DNA of 64,000 nucleotides from Phascolarctobacterium_A sp902463975 (GCF_902463975.1 NZ_CABQHJ010000006.1:1-64000); one strand, 5' to 3'; shown: positions 53,334 through 62,274, counted from the stretch's first letter. Translations and numbers: made by a program. The notes: generated from the sequence alone by a model not told the origin.

Positions 53334-54647
53334 ATGAGCATTTTATATACACCTGCCGGTGATACGGATCCTATAAGAGATTGCTATGATGGTGCTATGC
53401 TGCACATAATCAGAACATATTGGCCTGAATACGTGCGGATATTCTTAAGCGCGGAAATGTCTGCAAAAGAAAAAAACAGGCATATATACTCTAAAGCGAT
53501 TGAGTATAATGTGCCTGAGTGCAAATTTGATTTTATTTATACTGATATAGTTAATGTACAGCTTATGGAAGAACTGGTGCCTTTGGCAGAAGGCTTTCTT
53601 GAACTGCGCAAAGAGTTTCCGGAAGAAGAGATTTTGCTGAATTTAAGCTCAGGTACACCGCAAATGAAAACGGTGATGAGCTTTTTAGCCACGGATTTTG
53701 AAAACGTTCGTGCTATTCAGGTAGATTCACCGCAAAGGGCATCTAATAGAACAGCGCATGCGACGCAGGATAATGAAGATATCAATATTGTAATAGAAAA
53801 TAATTTTGATAATGTTCCTGATTATACGTGCCGTTGCCATGAAGCACCGCTGTCACTTTTGCGGCGTTACAGTATACGGCATCAGTTGATTAGTTTGATT
53901 AACAATTATGAATATAGAGCAGCTTTGGCTATGTATAATAAAAATAAAGCAATGTTTGTTGAAGAAACCGGTAAATTGCTAAGACATGCGGATTTGCGTT
54001 CCAAGCTGCTGATAAATGAAGCATTTAAGGGGATGGGTAAGGAAAATATTTATAATAATAATTCCGTGAAAAAATTGAATGAATTTTTGATGGTTATGGA
54101 ATTACACCAGAGGAAGGGTGAATTGGCAGAATTCATTCCTAAACTGACACCATTTTTGTATGAATTACTGCTTTATTATTTCGAAAATCATGTTTCGCTT
54201 AAACTGGAGCGCTTTTGTTACAGCAAAAGAAACAATAATAGCAGTTGGAAAATAAGCACGGAGAAGCTGAGAAAAGAAGCGCCGGATGTATTTACTTATC
54301 TGAATTATTATTTTTGTCAAGGCGTTAGGGATACAGAACTTTCTTTTTCTAACATGCTGCTGATTTTGGAGTCTTTAAAATCTGTAAAAACAGAACTTAT
54401 GGGAGAATTACAGATTCTTCGAGAGGTAGAGAAAAATCAGCGGAACAAAATAGCACATACTATTTTAACTGATGTTACGGAAGAAAATCTGCAGGCGATA
54501 GAGCCTAAGTTGAGTTCCTACCAGATTATTCAGCATTTGCGTAAAGCGTTTTTATTGATTATGGAAGGAGAATCCATCTGCAAACGCAATGTATATGATG
54601 ATTTAAACAGGAGAATTGTTGACAGCTTAAATGAATTTACTAAATAG
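53334..54647 (+). CDS. csm6: CRISPR type III ancillary RNase Csm6
   Basis: The ~437-aa effector RNase is activated by cyclic oligoadenylate from Cas10. An N-terminal CARF domain begins MSILYTPAGDTDP and carries the LNLSSGTPQMKTVMSF motif that contacts the ligand. The C-terminal HEPN domain has the catalytic R-x4-H at R370-NKIA-H375. ATG 53334 follows GGGAG by 8 nt and is preferred over ATG 53319. It is co-transcribed with cas1-cas2 rather than with the effector operon. Confidence 0.93.
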   Translation: MSILYTPAGDTDPIRDCYDGAMLHIIRTYWPEYVRIFLSAEMSAKEKNRHIYSKAIEYNVPECKFDFIYTDIVNVQLMEELVPLAEGFLELRKEFPEEEILLNLSSGTPQMKTVMSFLATDFENVRAIQVDSPQRASNRTAHATQDNEDINIVIENNFDNVPDYTCRCHEAPLSLLRRYSIRHQLISLINNYEYRAALAMYNKNKAMFVEETGKLLRHADLRSKLLINEAFKGMGKENIYNNNSVKKLNEFLMVMELHQRKGELAEFIPKLTPFLYELLLYYFENHVSLKLERFCYSKRNNNSSWKISTEKLRKEAPDVFTYLNYYFCQGVRDTELSFSNMLLILESLKSVKTELMGELQILREVEKNQRNKIAHTILTDVTEENLQAIEPKLSSYQIIQHLRKAFLLIMEGESICKRNVYDDLNRRIVDSLNEFTK

Positions 54648-54723
54648 AATATAGTGCCTTCGCTTACAATACCGTCCGCATGTGAAAACTACGGATGGTA
54701 TTTTTCTCATTTCTGTAAGCTTT

Positions 54724-54778
54724 TTAACACAAATTTAACCGCAAGCTTACTTTGGATTTTACATTCATCCGTTACAAT
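54724..54778 (+). promoter_or_regulatory. PhoP-box promoter of the ugp operon
   Basis: Four direct repeats at an exact 11-nt period resemble the Gram-positive PhoP consensus TT(A/T/C)ACA-N5: TTAACA (54724), TTAACC (54735), CTTACT (54746) and TTTTAC (54757). The -10 TACAAT (54773-54778) follows after ATTCATCCGT. There is no good -35, as expected for a PhoP-activated promoter. The genes downstream import a phosphate source. Confidence 0.8.
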
Positions 54779-54842
54779 AAAAGCACGTTGTAGAGATGAC
54801 AACAATAATTTTTGTGGAATATCAGTAAACGGAGGAATGGAA

Positions 54843-56141
54843 ATGAAACTGAAAAAAGTTTTGGCAGCAGCAATGATTTCGCTGCTGGCAACTACGGCAC
54901 TTGTTGGCTGCGGTAGTGATAAGAAAAGTGCTGACACCGGCAAAAAGGTACAGATTGAATATTGGCATGTTGCTGCTGAGAGCTTTGGCGGCGCAACCGT
55001 AAAGGAATTGGTTGCCGACTTCAACAAAACTCATCCGAATATTGAGGTAGTAGAAAAATATAACCCAGATATGTACAAAGGCTTGACTCAAAACCTGCAG
55101 GCTGCTATGGCTTCCGGCAAGAATCCGGACGTAGTGCAAATGGGTTATTCCTTCCTGAACTACGCTGCTGAAAACTTTAAATACACCGATTTGAACGAAG
55201 CATTTAAAGCTGCCGGCGATGAAAACTTCATGAAAGATAATTACCTGCCGAACGTACTGCAGCTGGCACAAACCGAAGACGGCAAGCAAATCGGTCTGCC
55301 GTATTCCGTAAGTGTTCCGGTACTCTTCTACAATCCGGAAATTTTTGAAAAAGCCGGGCTTGATCCGCAAAACCCGCCTAAAACTTGGGAAGAGGTTAGC
55401 AAAGCAGCTAAACAAATTAAAGATAAAACCGGTAACATGGGCTTCTTCATGCAGGAATATGCCGATAACTGGACTCAACAGGCTCTTATCGAATCCAACG
55501 GCGGCCAAATGTTGACAAAGGTTGACGGCAAGGTTAAAGCCGGTTTTGATACTCCGGAATCTGCTGCAGCTTATCAGGTTGTAGCTGATATGGTTAAAAA
55601 CGGTAGCGGTCTGCATGCTACCAACGAAGAAGGTTTCCAGGCTTATTTGAGCGGTAAGCTGGGCATGGTTTGTACCACCATCGGTAAACGTGCTAACTTC
55701 GAAAAGGGCGCTAAGTTCAAGGTTATGGCTTCTCCGTTCCCTGCTTTCGGCAACAAACCGACCAAGATTCCTGCAGGCGGTAACTTCCTGATGGTATTCT
55801 CTAAGGATGCTGAAAAGCAAAAGGCTGCTATCGAGTTCATCAAATATCTGGAATCTCCGGAAGCACTTGCTAAATGGAGCACCGGTACCGGTTACCTGCC
55901 TCCTCGTAAAGGCGTAGCTGACGATCCGAAGGGCTTCAAAAAGCTTGCTGATGAGAACCCCAACATTAAAATGGCTCTGCAGGAAATGACTAAGGTTACC
56001 AAATGGGCAAGCTTCCCGGGGGCTAACGGCCTGCAGGCTGAACAACTGCTGATTGATGCCCGTGATATCATCCTGAGCGGCAAAATGAGTGCAAAGGATG
56101 CTTTACATCAAACTGCAGAAAAAATTAACAAGCTGCTGTAA
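54843..56141 (+). CDS. ugpB: Glycerol-3-phosphate ABC substrate-binding lipoprotein
   Basis: The ~432-aa family-1 solute-binding protein has a lipoprotein leader (LAAAMISLLATTALVGC; lipobox LVGC). IEYWHVAAESFGGATVKELVADFN and the later YSVSVPVLFYNPEIFEKAGLDP are typical of UgpB-like proteins. ATG 54843 has GGAGG 7 nt upstream; ATG 54837 is too close. The PhoP-box promoter supports a phosphorylated substrate such as glycerol-3-phosphate or glycerophosphodiesters over a plain sugar. The lipid anchor would hold it on the inner membrane. Confidence 0.88.
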   Translation: MKLKKVLAAAMISLLATTALVGCGSDKKSADTGKKVQIEYWHVAAESFGGATVKELVADFNKTHPNIEVVEKYNPDMYKGLTQNLQAAMASGKNPDVVQMGYSFLNYAAENFKYTDLNEAFKAAGDENFMKDNYLPNVLQLAQTEDGKQIGLPYSVSVPVLFYNPEIFEKAGLDPQNPPKTWEEVSKAAKQIKDKTGNMGFFMQEYADNWTQQALIESNGGQMLTKVDGKVKAGFDTPESAAAYQVVADMVKNGSGLHATNEEGFQAYLSGKLGMVCTTIGKRANFEKGAKFKVMASPFPAFGNKPTKIPAGGNFLMVFSKDAEKQKAAIEFIKYLESPEALAKWSTGTGYLPPRKGVADDPKGFKKLADENPNIKMALQEMTKVTKWASFPGANGLQAEQLLIDARDIILSGKMSAKDALHQTAEKINKLL

Positions 56142-56151
56142 TTAGTCTGAT

Positions 56152-56183
56152 AAATAAGCTGTCGCAGTTGCGGCAGCTTATTT
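56152..56183 (+). terminator. Intercistronic hairpin between ugpB and ugpA
   Basis: AAATAAGCTGTCGC pairs with GCGGCAGCTTATTTT around a 4-nt loop. A hairpin at this place commonly stabilises the binding-protein message or attenuates the permease genes. Confidence 0.75.
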
Positions 56184-56208
56184 TGCTAATAGCGCAAAGG
56201 AGGTTGCT

Positions 56209-57087
56209 ATGAGTAAGAACAACAAGGAAGCATTGCTTTATCTGTTGCCTGCTGCCGTACTTTTTCTGGTATTTTATTACTGGCCGCTGCTGCAGAATAT
56301 TTACCTGAGTGTTTTTTCCTGGAATATGATCAGTCCTAATCAAAAATTTGTGGGCCTGGAAAACTTTATTACTATTTTCAGCTCTGCCGAGCTGATTAAA
56401 ATTTTAATCAACACCGTTTTGTTTGTGGCAATTATGCTGGTGCTGAATTTCGTTCTGCCTTATTTTTATTCGTTTATCCTGGGACATTTAGTGCATAGGT
56501 GGACGGCCTTCTATCGCAGCGCTCTTTTCCTGCCGTCTACCTTATCGCTGGCGGTAGCGAGCATTTTGTTCCTTTGGATTTACAATCCGCTGGCCGGTCC
56601 GATTAACATTGTTCTCAGCCAGTTTGATATCGCTTCGCCGCGTTGGTTCAAGGAAAACTATCTGGTTATTTTCGCTATCTGCACGATTATCGGCTGGAAG
56701 GTTTTTGGCTATAATCTTATCGTAATGCTGGCTGCTATGGTCGCAGTTCCTAAAGAGATGATTGAAGCAGCGAAGCTAGAGAACGCTTCCAACTGGGTTA
56801 TCTTCAAAAAAATTATTCTGCCGATGACCTCTTCTACCGCAATCTATGTTTTTACGATAACGGTAGTTTTTGGCCTGCAGTACGTTCTTGTACCTGTAAA
56901 TATGCTGACGCAGGGCGGTCCGGATCAGGGCAGCAGTAACCTTGTGTATATTATTTATCAATATGCCTTCACCTTCTTCAAGGCAGGCACCAGTGCAGCC
57001 TATGCGGTTATCACCATGGTCTGCTATCTTGCCTTCCTCTTTGTGAAGAATAAATATCTGGAAAAGAAGGTGTACTATGAAAACTAA
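56209..57087 (+). CDS. ugpA: Glycerol-3-phosphate ABC permease, UgpA type
   Basis: A 292-aa inner-membrane permease with six helices. The cytoplasmic EAA loop reads AAMVAVPKEMIEAAKLENASNWVIFKKIILPM. YLLPAAVLFLVFYYWPLLQNIYLSVFSW is a typical MalF/UgpA start. AAAGGAGG precedes the ATG. It overlaps ugpE by 11 nt. Confidence 0.88.
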   Translation: MSKNNKEALLYLLPAAVLFLVFYYWPLLQNIYLSVFSWNMISPNQKFVGLENFITIFSSAELIKILINTVLFVAIMLVLNFVLPYFYSFILGHLVHRWTAFYRSALFLPSTLSLAVASILFLWIYNPLAGPINIVLSQFDIASPRWFKENYLVIFAICTIIGWKVFGYNLIVMLAAMVAVPKEMIEAAKLENASNWVIFKKIILPMTSSTAIYVFTITVVFGLQYVLVPVNMLTQGGPDQGSSNLVYIIYQYAFTFFKAGTSAAYAVITMVCYLAFLFVKNKYLEKKVYYEN

Positions 57088-57904
57088 GCTGCGTAATGAA
57101 TGGTATTGGCATGCGTTTTTGCTTATTGCAGTTTTCCTGATGTTGTGGCCGATAGTATTTATGATATCTACCTCGCTGAAGGATTTGAATCAGGTTTTTG
57201 AATCTACATTGAATCCTTTGCCGTTTCCGCCGACCTTTGACAATTATACTACGGTTTTACATAACTTCCCGCTGCTGACCTATATCTGGAATACGTTTTA
57301 CATTGCGATTGTGGTTACAGCCAGCAAGGCTGCAACAAGCGTGTTGGCAGCCTTTGCTTTTGTGTATTACAACTTCAAATATAAGGAAACAGTTTTCAAC
57401 GGTATGCTGCTGACGTTCTTCATCCCCATCACGGTTTTGATTATGCCGAACTATCTGATGATGGCTAAGCTGGGACTGCTGGATACGCCCTATGGTGTTA
57501 TGCTGCCCGGTCTTGTAGATGGCATGGGTATCTTCCTGATGCGTCAGACCATGCGCGGCATTCCTAAACCATTGCTGGAGGCAGCAATTCTTGATGGTGC
57601 CAAGCCGCATCAGGTACTGTTCAAGGTTATTTTACCCTTGATTAAGCCTTCTGTACTGGCTATTTCGATTTTGTTCTTCATCAACAGCTGGAACGAATAT
57701 TTTTGGCCGTTGCTGATTTTGCAGGATAAAGCTAATCTGACACTGCCGTTGGCACTGCAGATGTTTATCAGTGCCGAAGGTGGCAGTGAATGGGGCATCG
57801 CGATGGCTGTAGCAACGCTGACAAGCTTGCCTCCGTTAGTACTTTACGGCTTCTGCCAAAAATTTATTATCAACACATTTATGCAATCGGGCGTGAAAGG
57901 ATAA
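57077..57904 (+). CDS. ugpE: Glycerol-3-phosphate ABC permease, UgpE type
   Basis: The 275-aa second permease (MalG/UgpE type) has six helices. Its EAA loop reads RGIPKPLLEAAILDGAKPHQVLFKVILPLIKP. WPIVFMISTSLKDLNQVF is a typical first segment. It is translationally coupled to ugpA by overlap and lies 4 nt from ugpC. Confidence 0.88.
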   Translation: MKTKLRNEWYWHAFLLIAVFLMLWPIVFMISTSLKDLNQVFESTLNPLPFPPTFDNYTTVLHNFPLLTYIWNTFYIAIVVTASKAATSVLAAFAFVYYNFKYKETVFNGMLLTFFIPITVLIMPNYLMMAKLGLLDTPYGVMLPGLVDGMGIFLMRQTMRGIPKPLLEAAILDGAKPHQVLFKVILPLIKPSVLAISILFFINSWNEYFWPLLILQDKANLTLPLALQMFISAEGGSEWGIAMAVATLTSLPPLVLYGFCQKFIINTFMQSGVKG

Positions 57905-57908
57905 GAAG

Positions 57909-59000
57909 ATGGATAACTTACAAAACGATTACAGCATTATATTTTCGCATGTGCAAAAGGCTTACGGCAGTAATGTCGTAATCAATGATTTGAATTTGGA
58001 GATACAAAAGGGCGAGCGCCTGATTCTGCTTGGACCATCCGGCTGCGGCAAGACAACTACTTTGCGTATGATTGCCGGCTTTGAGGAAATCACTAAGGGT
58101 GAGCTGTATATGGACGGCCGCGTGGTTAACGATATCGCTCCCGGTGAGCGCAATATTGCTATGGTATTCCAAAGCTATGCACTGTTCCCGCATCTGAGCG
58201 TTTGGGACAACATCACCTTTGGTTTGCAGCTGCAAAAGCTGCCGCAGGCTGAAATGGAAAAGCGTGCGCGTATGGCAATGGAAATCCTGCATCTAGAAGG
58301 CTATGAAAATAAAAAGACGCATGAATTGAGCGGCGGCCAGAAGCAACGTGTTGCTCTGTGCCGGGCGCTTGTAAAGCAGTCGCCGTACTTCCTGTTGGAT
58401 GAGCCTTTATCTAACTTGGATGCCAAACTGCGCCAGAAGGCACGTACCGAGCTGGTAAAAATCCATGAAATGTTCAAGCCGACGATGGTTTATGTAACCC
58501 ATGACCAGATAGAGGCAATGACTGTAGCACATCGTATTGCCGTTATGAATCAGGGCAAGATTCAGCAGATTGATACTCCGGCAAATATTTATCATCACCC
58601 TGCCAATACCTTTGTGGCAACCTTTATCGGTTCTCCGGCAATGAATATTTTGCAGGCTGATGTGTTGGATGGTAAAATTATCGTCGGTGACTGCGCACTG
58701 AAGCTGCCGCAGGAGCGCTTGCAGGAGCTTGGCGGACGCAGCAAGGTTATCTTCGGGCTGCGCCCGGAGGCTTGCACACCGAGCTTTGAAAGTGCTATGA
58801 TTAATGGTAAGGCAGACTTTGTTGAAAATACAGGCAACCTGAAAACTGCTACACTTAAATTGGCAACCGGTGAAAGCTTTTATCTGCAGGACAGTGACCA
58901 AGGACTGCAAATGGATGATATCCGCGGCTTTAATTTTGATTGGCAGAATGTTTGCTTATTTGATGCCGAAAGCGGTGAAAACTTAGCGAAGGTACGCTAA
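57909..59000 (+). CDS. ugpC: Glycerol-3-phosphate ABC ATPase
   Basis: A 363-aa MalK/UgpC-type ATPase. Walker A GPSGCGKTTT (~38-47), Q-loop MVFQSYALFPH, signature LSGGQKQRV, Walker B FLLDEPLSNLDA and VTHDQIEAMT are all intact. A C-terminal TOBE/OB regulatory domain occupies ~240-360. It completes the B-A-E-C importer. Confidence 0.9.
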   Translation: MDNLQNDYSIIFSHVQKAYGSNVVINDLNLEIQKGERLILLGPSGCGKTTTLRMIAGFEEITKGELYMDGRVVNDIAPGERNIAMVFQSYALFPHLSVWDNITFGLQLQKLPQAEMEKRARMAMEILHLEGYENKKTHELSGGQKQRVALCRALVKQSPYFLLDEPLSNLDAKLRQKARTELVKIHEMFKPTMVYVTHDQIEAMTVAHRIAVMNQGKIQQIDTPANIYHHPANTFVATFIGSPAMNILQADVLDGKIIVGDCALKLPQERLQELGGRSKVIFGLRPEACTPSFESAMINGKADFVENTGNLKTATLKLATGESFYLQDSDQGLQMDDIRGFNFDWQNVCLFDAESGENLAKVR

Positions 59001-59021
59001 GCCTTGAAGGGAGGAAGTTAT

Positions 59022-59777
59022 ATGCAATTTGAAGTCAGTGATTTACTCTTTCCGGGATTTACGAAGGATGCAATGAAGAGACTTGATAAGCAGTATGGTA
59101 TTGAATTTTTCTATGAGTTCGGCAAGGATTATTATTGGAAGCAGCAGGTGGAGGAATGGGGTGAACGTGCACTTTCGATTCATGCTCCCTGTGTTGCGCT
59201 GAATCTTGCTGATTCTAAGCAGAAAAATTATGCCCGTGTTATAGAAAAGACCTTTGCCTATGCGCAAAAATGCAAGGCAGATTTTGTTGTAGTGCATACC
59301 AATGAAGCTATTGAGGGTGACAAGGAGTTTTTGAGGGCGCGTGTTATCCGCCGTCTGCGTCAGATTATGAACCTGAGCAAACGTTACGGCGTTAAGGTGC
59401 TTATTGAAAATGTCGGCCTGCGCACAAAAAATAATGTGCTGTTTGATTTGCCGGAATACATTGCGCTGTTTGACATTTTCCCGCAGGCAGGTGCGCTGCT
59501 TGATACAGGTCATGCACATGTCAACGGCTGGGATATTCCTGCGGTAGTACAGGCGTTAGGTGAGCGTTTGACAGCTTGCCATGTTCACGATAACGATGGC
59601 AGCGGTGACGCACATTTGCCGGTAGGTCAGGGGGATATTGACTGGAAGGCATATTTCGGTGCTGTCAAAAAATATGCACCGCAGGCTACGCAGGTATTTG
59701 AATACTGCTGCGGTTTTAACAATACCAAGGACTTGGAAGCGCACATTGCAGAGCTGAAAAGAAATTATAAATTATAA
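59022..59777 (+). CDS. Sugar phosphate isomerase/epimerase-like TIM barrel
   Basis: A 251-aa AP-endonuclease-2-like barrel. Metal-site stretches are visible: SIHAPCVALN, VVHTNEA, LIENVG, LLDTGHAHVNGWD and CHVHDNDGSGDAHLPVGQGDIDW. ATG 59022 follows GGGAGG; ATG 59004 has none. As the fifth gene of the Pho-controlled importer operon it may act on the imported substrate or its hydrolysis product (inference). A phosphodiesterase role is not shown by the motifs. Confidence 0.82.
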   Translation: MQFEVSDLLFPGFTKDAMKRLDKQYGIEFFYEFGKDYYWKQQVEEWGERALSIHAPCVALNLADSKQKNYARVIEKTFAYAQKCKADFVVVHTNEAIEGDKEFLRARVIRRLRQIMNLSKRYGVKVLIENVGLRTKNNVLFDLPEYIALFDIFPQAGALLDTGHAHVNGWDIPAVVQALGERLTACHVHDNDGSGDAHLPVGQGDIDWKAYFGAVKKYAPQATQVFEYCCGFNNTKDLEAHIAELKRNYKL

Positions 59778-59823
59778 CAGACTATGACTGACAAATAAAA
59801 GCACTCAAAGGAATAAAATACTC

Positions 59824-59878
59824 TTTACCTGCATTTTACCTTAAGGTTAATCTGTATTTAATATTCAACGGGTATACT
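59824..59878 (+). promoter_or_regulatory. Second PhoP-box promoter
   Basis: Four repeats at an exact 11-nt period: TTTACC (59824), TTTACC (59835), GTTAAT (59846), TTTAAT (59857). After ATTCAACGGG comes the -10 TATACT (59873-59878). The distance from first repeat to -10 is 49 nt, the same as at the ugp promoter, and the ATTCA just after the fourth repeat is shared. Confidence 0.8.
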
Positions 59879-59928
59879 ATGTATAACGAAGATGAATGAA
59901 TCTGCGATATGCGTAGGAGGTAAGCGTT

Positions 59929-59997
59929 ATGCAGGATTTATACCCGATGTTGATTTTATTTGCCGGTTGGATGGTTGTAGATTTACTGGTGTTTTAA
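59929..59997 (+). CDS. PhoP-controlled 22-aa membrane microprotein
   Basis: A 22-codon frame with a strong ribosome site (TAGGAGG, 8 nt before ATG 59929). The product starts MQDLYPM and is almost wholly hydrophobic after that (LILFAGWMVV), with Asp residues near both ends, so it should span the membrane once. It is the only frame between a PhoP-box promoter (59824-59878) and a terminator (60026-60057). The transcript would be about 170 nt. It could also be a small RNA with coding capacity. No known family was recognised. Confidence 0.72.
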   Translation: MQDLYPMLILFAGWMVVDLLVF

Positions 59998-60025
59998 ACA
60001 CTGTAAGAATTTTTGTCATTTGCTG

Positions 60026-60057
60026 AGAGAGCAGGGAAAAGCCTTGCTCTCTTTTCG
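60026..60057 (+). terminator. Terminator of the microprotein transcript
   Basis: AGAGAGCA (60026-60033) pairs with TGCTCTCT (60045-60052) and is followed by a T-rich tail. Confidence 0.8.
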
Positions 60058-60150
60058 TTTTTTATCAGGAAGGTATTATCAATTACTCTTTTCAGTGGGA
60101 TGTTTTCTTGCTACAATATAGTTAATGAATATAGCGAGGAGGAAAGTTCT

Positions 60151-60765
60151 ATGAAAAAACTGTTTCTTTGTATTCTCTGTCTGCTGATGTGTTCCGTTTG
60201 CGCTGCTGCCCCGGCGAAAAAGGTAGTGCTGTGGTATCAGGTTCCGGAGGTTGTTCTGGAAGCGCAGAATCTTGAAAATGATGTTGAGAAAGGTAAGACG
60301 GAATTTGAAGCCTTCCTCATGGCAAATTACGGCAAGCGTTTTCCTGTACAGATGATTAAGCAGGCTGCTCAGGATAAGGAACTGACTGCTGCCGATGTAT
60401 CACTGGTTACTCGTTCCAACTGGGTGCCGATTGTTGTGAAGCTTGACCTGGCCGGTGTTGGCAGCGGTGACAAGCTGGTTGGTAAATACAGCACTGTTAA
60501 GGTTGCGTTGAAGGAAAGCACCGTTGTAGACGGTAAGCTTTTCAGCTATGATTATGGTATCAAGGAATATGACAGCAGCATGCTGCGTGTAGCAGGTTAT
60601 GTTATTGCCAGTGAAGATGACCCGCGCATCAACACCAAAAATGCTGTTAATGACTGCATCAAAGAGGCTTGTACTTTGAACAGCAAGGTTAACCGCTATG
60701 CGGATCCTGCAGCCTATGATAAGGAAAATGCCCGTTACAACGGCGAGTTTGAAAAAATTCAATAA
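60151..60765 (+). CDS. Exported protein of unknown function
   Basis: Not recognised. A 204-aa protein with an N-terminal signal peptide (KLFLCILCLLMCSVCAAAP; cleavage near CAAA) and a soluble, basic periplasmic domain. GAGGAGG precedes ATG 60151. A -10 TACAAT (60112-60117) lies just upstream, so it is probably transcribed on its own. It ends at a strong hairpin. The product has two Cys in CIKEAC that could form a disulfide. Confidence 0.75.
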   Translation: MKKLFLCILCLLMCSVCAAAPAKKVVLWYQVPEVVLEAQNLENDVEKGKTEFEAFLMANYGKRFPVQMIKQAAQDKELTAADVSLVTRSNWVPIVVKLDLAGVGSGDKLVGKYSTVKVALKESTVVDGKLFSYDYGIKEYDSSMLRVAGYVIASEDDPRINTKNAVNDCIKEACTLNSKVNRYADPAAYDKENARYNGEFEKIQ

Positions 60766-60790
60766 AACGTCTGAGTTTGTCTCAAATATA

Positions 60791-60828
60791 GAAAATCCCG
60801 AATCTCATGAAGAGGTTCGGGATTTTCT
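60791..60828. terminator. Terminator after exported-protein gene
   Basis: GAAAATCCCGAATCTC (60791-60806) pairs with GAGGTTCGGGATTTTC (60812-60827). The symmetrical A/T flanks could also end the minus-strand carboxyltransferase transcript. Confidence 0.85.
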
Positions 60829-60913
60829 TGCTCTTTGTCCGTTTGCGATATTTAAATTAAAGGTAGAAGTTTATGGATGACTTTTAGTGAGAGAAATATG
60901 AGTTGAGCTGTGC

Positions 60914-62260
60914 TTATCTGTTGTGACCGAAGAATGCTTTTGCTACTTCCGGGAAGGAAATATAGCTCAGCAGGTCTTCCATGCTGGCGTTAGGATAACC
61001 GTCTTCAGCCAGACGAGCTCGGAATTTTTCCAGCTGCGGCGGAATTAAATCCGCGGGACGGCAGGTAATAGGCTCGGCGTTGCCGATGGCCAAACGTTTA
61101 ACCTCAGGGTCGATAGGTGCGGGTGTGCGACCGTATTTACCCAAAACTAAATCCTTAACCTCGCGGGGAATCATCTTATAGCGGCCCAAGGCTACGTTCA
61201 GCACTGCCATAGTGCCTACAATCTGACTGGTAGGCGTTACCAGCGGCGGATAGCCAAGCTCTGCGCGTACACGGGGCATTTCTTCCAAAAGCTGCGGATA
61301 TTTATCGGCAACGCCCATTTCTTTCATCTGGTTGAGCAGATTAGAAAGCATACCACCGGGGATTTGGAAGGTAAGTACTTTCGGATCGATAGGAATGTTG
61401 GTGTTCAGGTTGAAATCATCTACCAAATCCTTTTTGACACCTTTGAAGTAATCTGCCAAATCATGCAGAAGCGGCAGGTCAATGCCGGTGTCGTATTCTG
61501 TGCCTTGTAATGTTGCTACCAAAGATTCGGTACATGGTTGGCTGGTAGAGCAGGCGAAGGGTGAGAGCGCTGTATCAACAATATCTACGCCTGCTTCGAT
61601 AGCCTTCAGATAAGTCATATCACCCATACCGCTGGTAAAGTGAGTATGTAAATCAATCGGCAAGTTGATTTCTGCTTTTAAAGCTTTTACGAGGTTGTAT
61701 GCTTCGTAAGGGCGCAGCAGGCCGGCCATGTCCTTGATGCAGATGGAGTCTGCACCCATCTGTACCAGTTCTTTGCCAAGCTTTACAAAATCAGCGTCCT
61801 TATGGTAAGGGCTGATGGTATAAACGATACAGCCTTGAGCATGTCCGCCAGCTTCTTTGGTGGCGCGCATAGCTGTTTCTAAGTTACGGGTATCGTTGAG
61901 TGCGTCAAAAATGCGGATGATGGATACACCGTTATCTACAGAACGTTTAACAAATTCAGAAACAACGTCGTCGGCTAAATTGGTGTAGCCAAGAACGTTC
62001 TGACCACGCAGTAGCATTTGAATCGGAGTGTGTGGCAGATTCTTCTTTAACAGACGCAGGCGCTGCCACGGATCTTCATGCAGGAAGCGCAGGCAGGAAT
62101 CAAAGGTTGCGCCACCCCAGGCTTCAACGGCATGGTAACCGGCGTTATCAATTTTCTCCAATACGGGCAGCATATCAACGATACGCATACGTGTTGCTGC
62201 GATGGATTGGTGGCCGTCACGCAGGACGGTTTCTACGATTTTTACAGGTTTGTTTGCCAT
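60914..62260 (-). CDS. Biotin-dependent carboxyltransferase subunit (5S/OadA-like)
   Basis: A 448-aa TIM-barrel carboxyltransferase of the pyruvate carboxylase-B / oxaloacetate decarboxylase alpha / transcarboxylase 5S group. Active-site blocks are VLRDGHQSIAATRM, IRIFDALND, CIKDMAGLL (Lys that becomes carbamylated) and DLHTHFTSGMGD (metal His). No C-terminal biotinyl domain is present, so a separate biotin carrier is needed, as in transcarboxylase or multi-subunit decarboxylases. The exact complex is undetermined. GGAGGCAA precedes ATG 62260. Two microprotein genes lie upstream in the same transcript. Confidence 0.9.
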   Translation of the reverse strand: MANKPVKIVETVLRDGHQSIAATRMRIVDMLPVLEKIDNAGYHAVEAWGGATFDSCLRFLHEDPWQRLRLLKKNLPHTPIQMLLRGQNVLGYTNLADDVVSEFVKRSVDNGVSIIRIFDALNDTRNLETAMRATKEAGGHAQGCIVYTISPYHKDADFVKLGKELVQMGADSICIKDMAGLLRPYEAYNLVKALKAEINLPIDLHTHFTSGMGDMTYLKAIEAGVDIVDTALSPFACSTSQPCTESLVATLQGTEYDTGIDLPLLHDLADYFKGVKKDLVDDFNLNTNIPIDPKVLTFQIPGGMLSNLLNQMKEMGVADKYPQLLEEMPRVRAELGYPPLVTPTSQIVGTMAVLNVALGRYKMIPREVKDLVLGKYGRTPAPIDPEVKRLAIGNAEPITCRPADLIPPQLEKFRARLAEDGYPNASMEDLLSYISFPEVAKAFFGHNR

Positions 62261-62274
62261 ACTCTTGCCTCCGG

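Noticed and set aside
54822..56045. 407-codon open frame antisense to ugpB
   Set aside because: The sense frame is a full lipoprotein with ribosome site and promoter; the antisense frame is a shadow created by codon bias.
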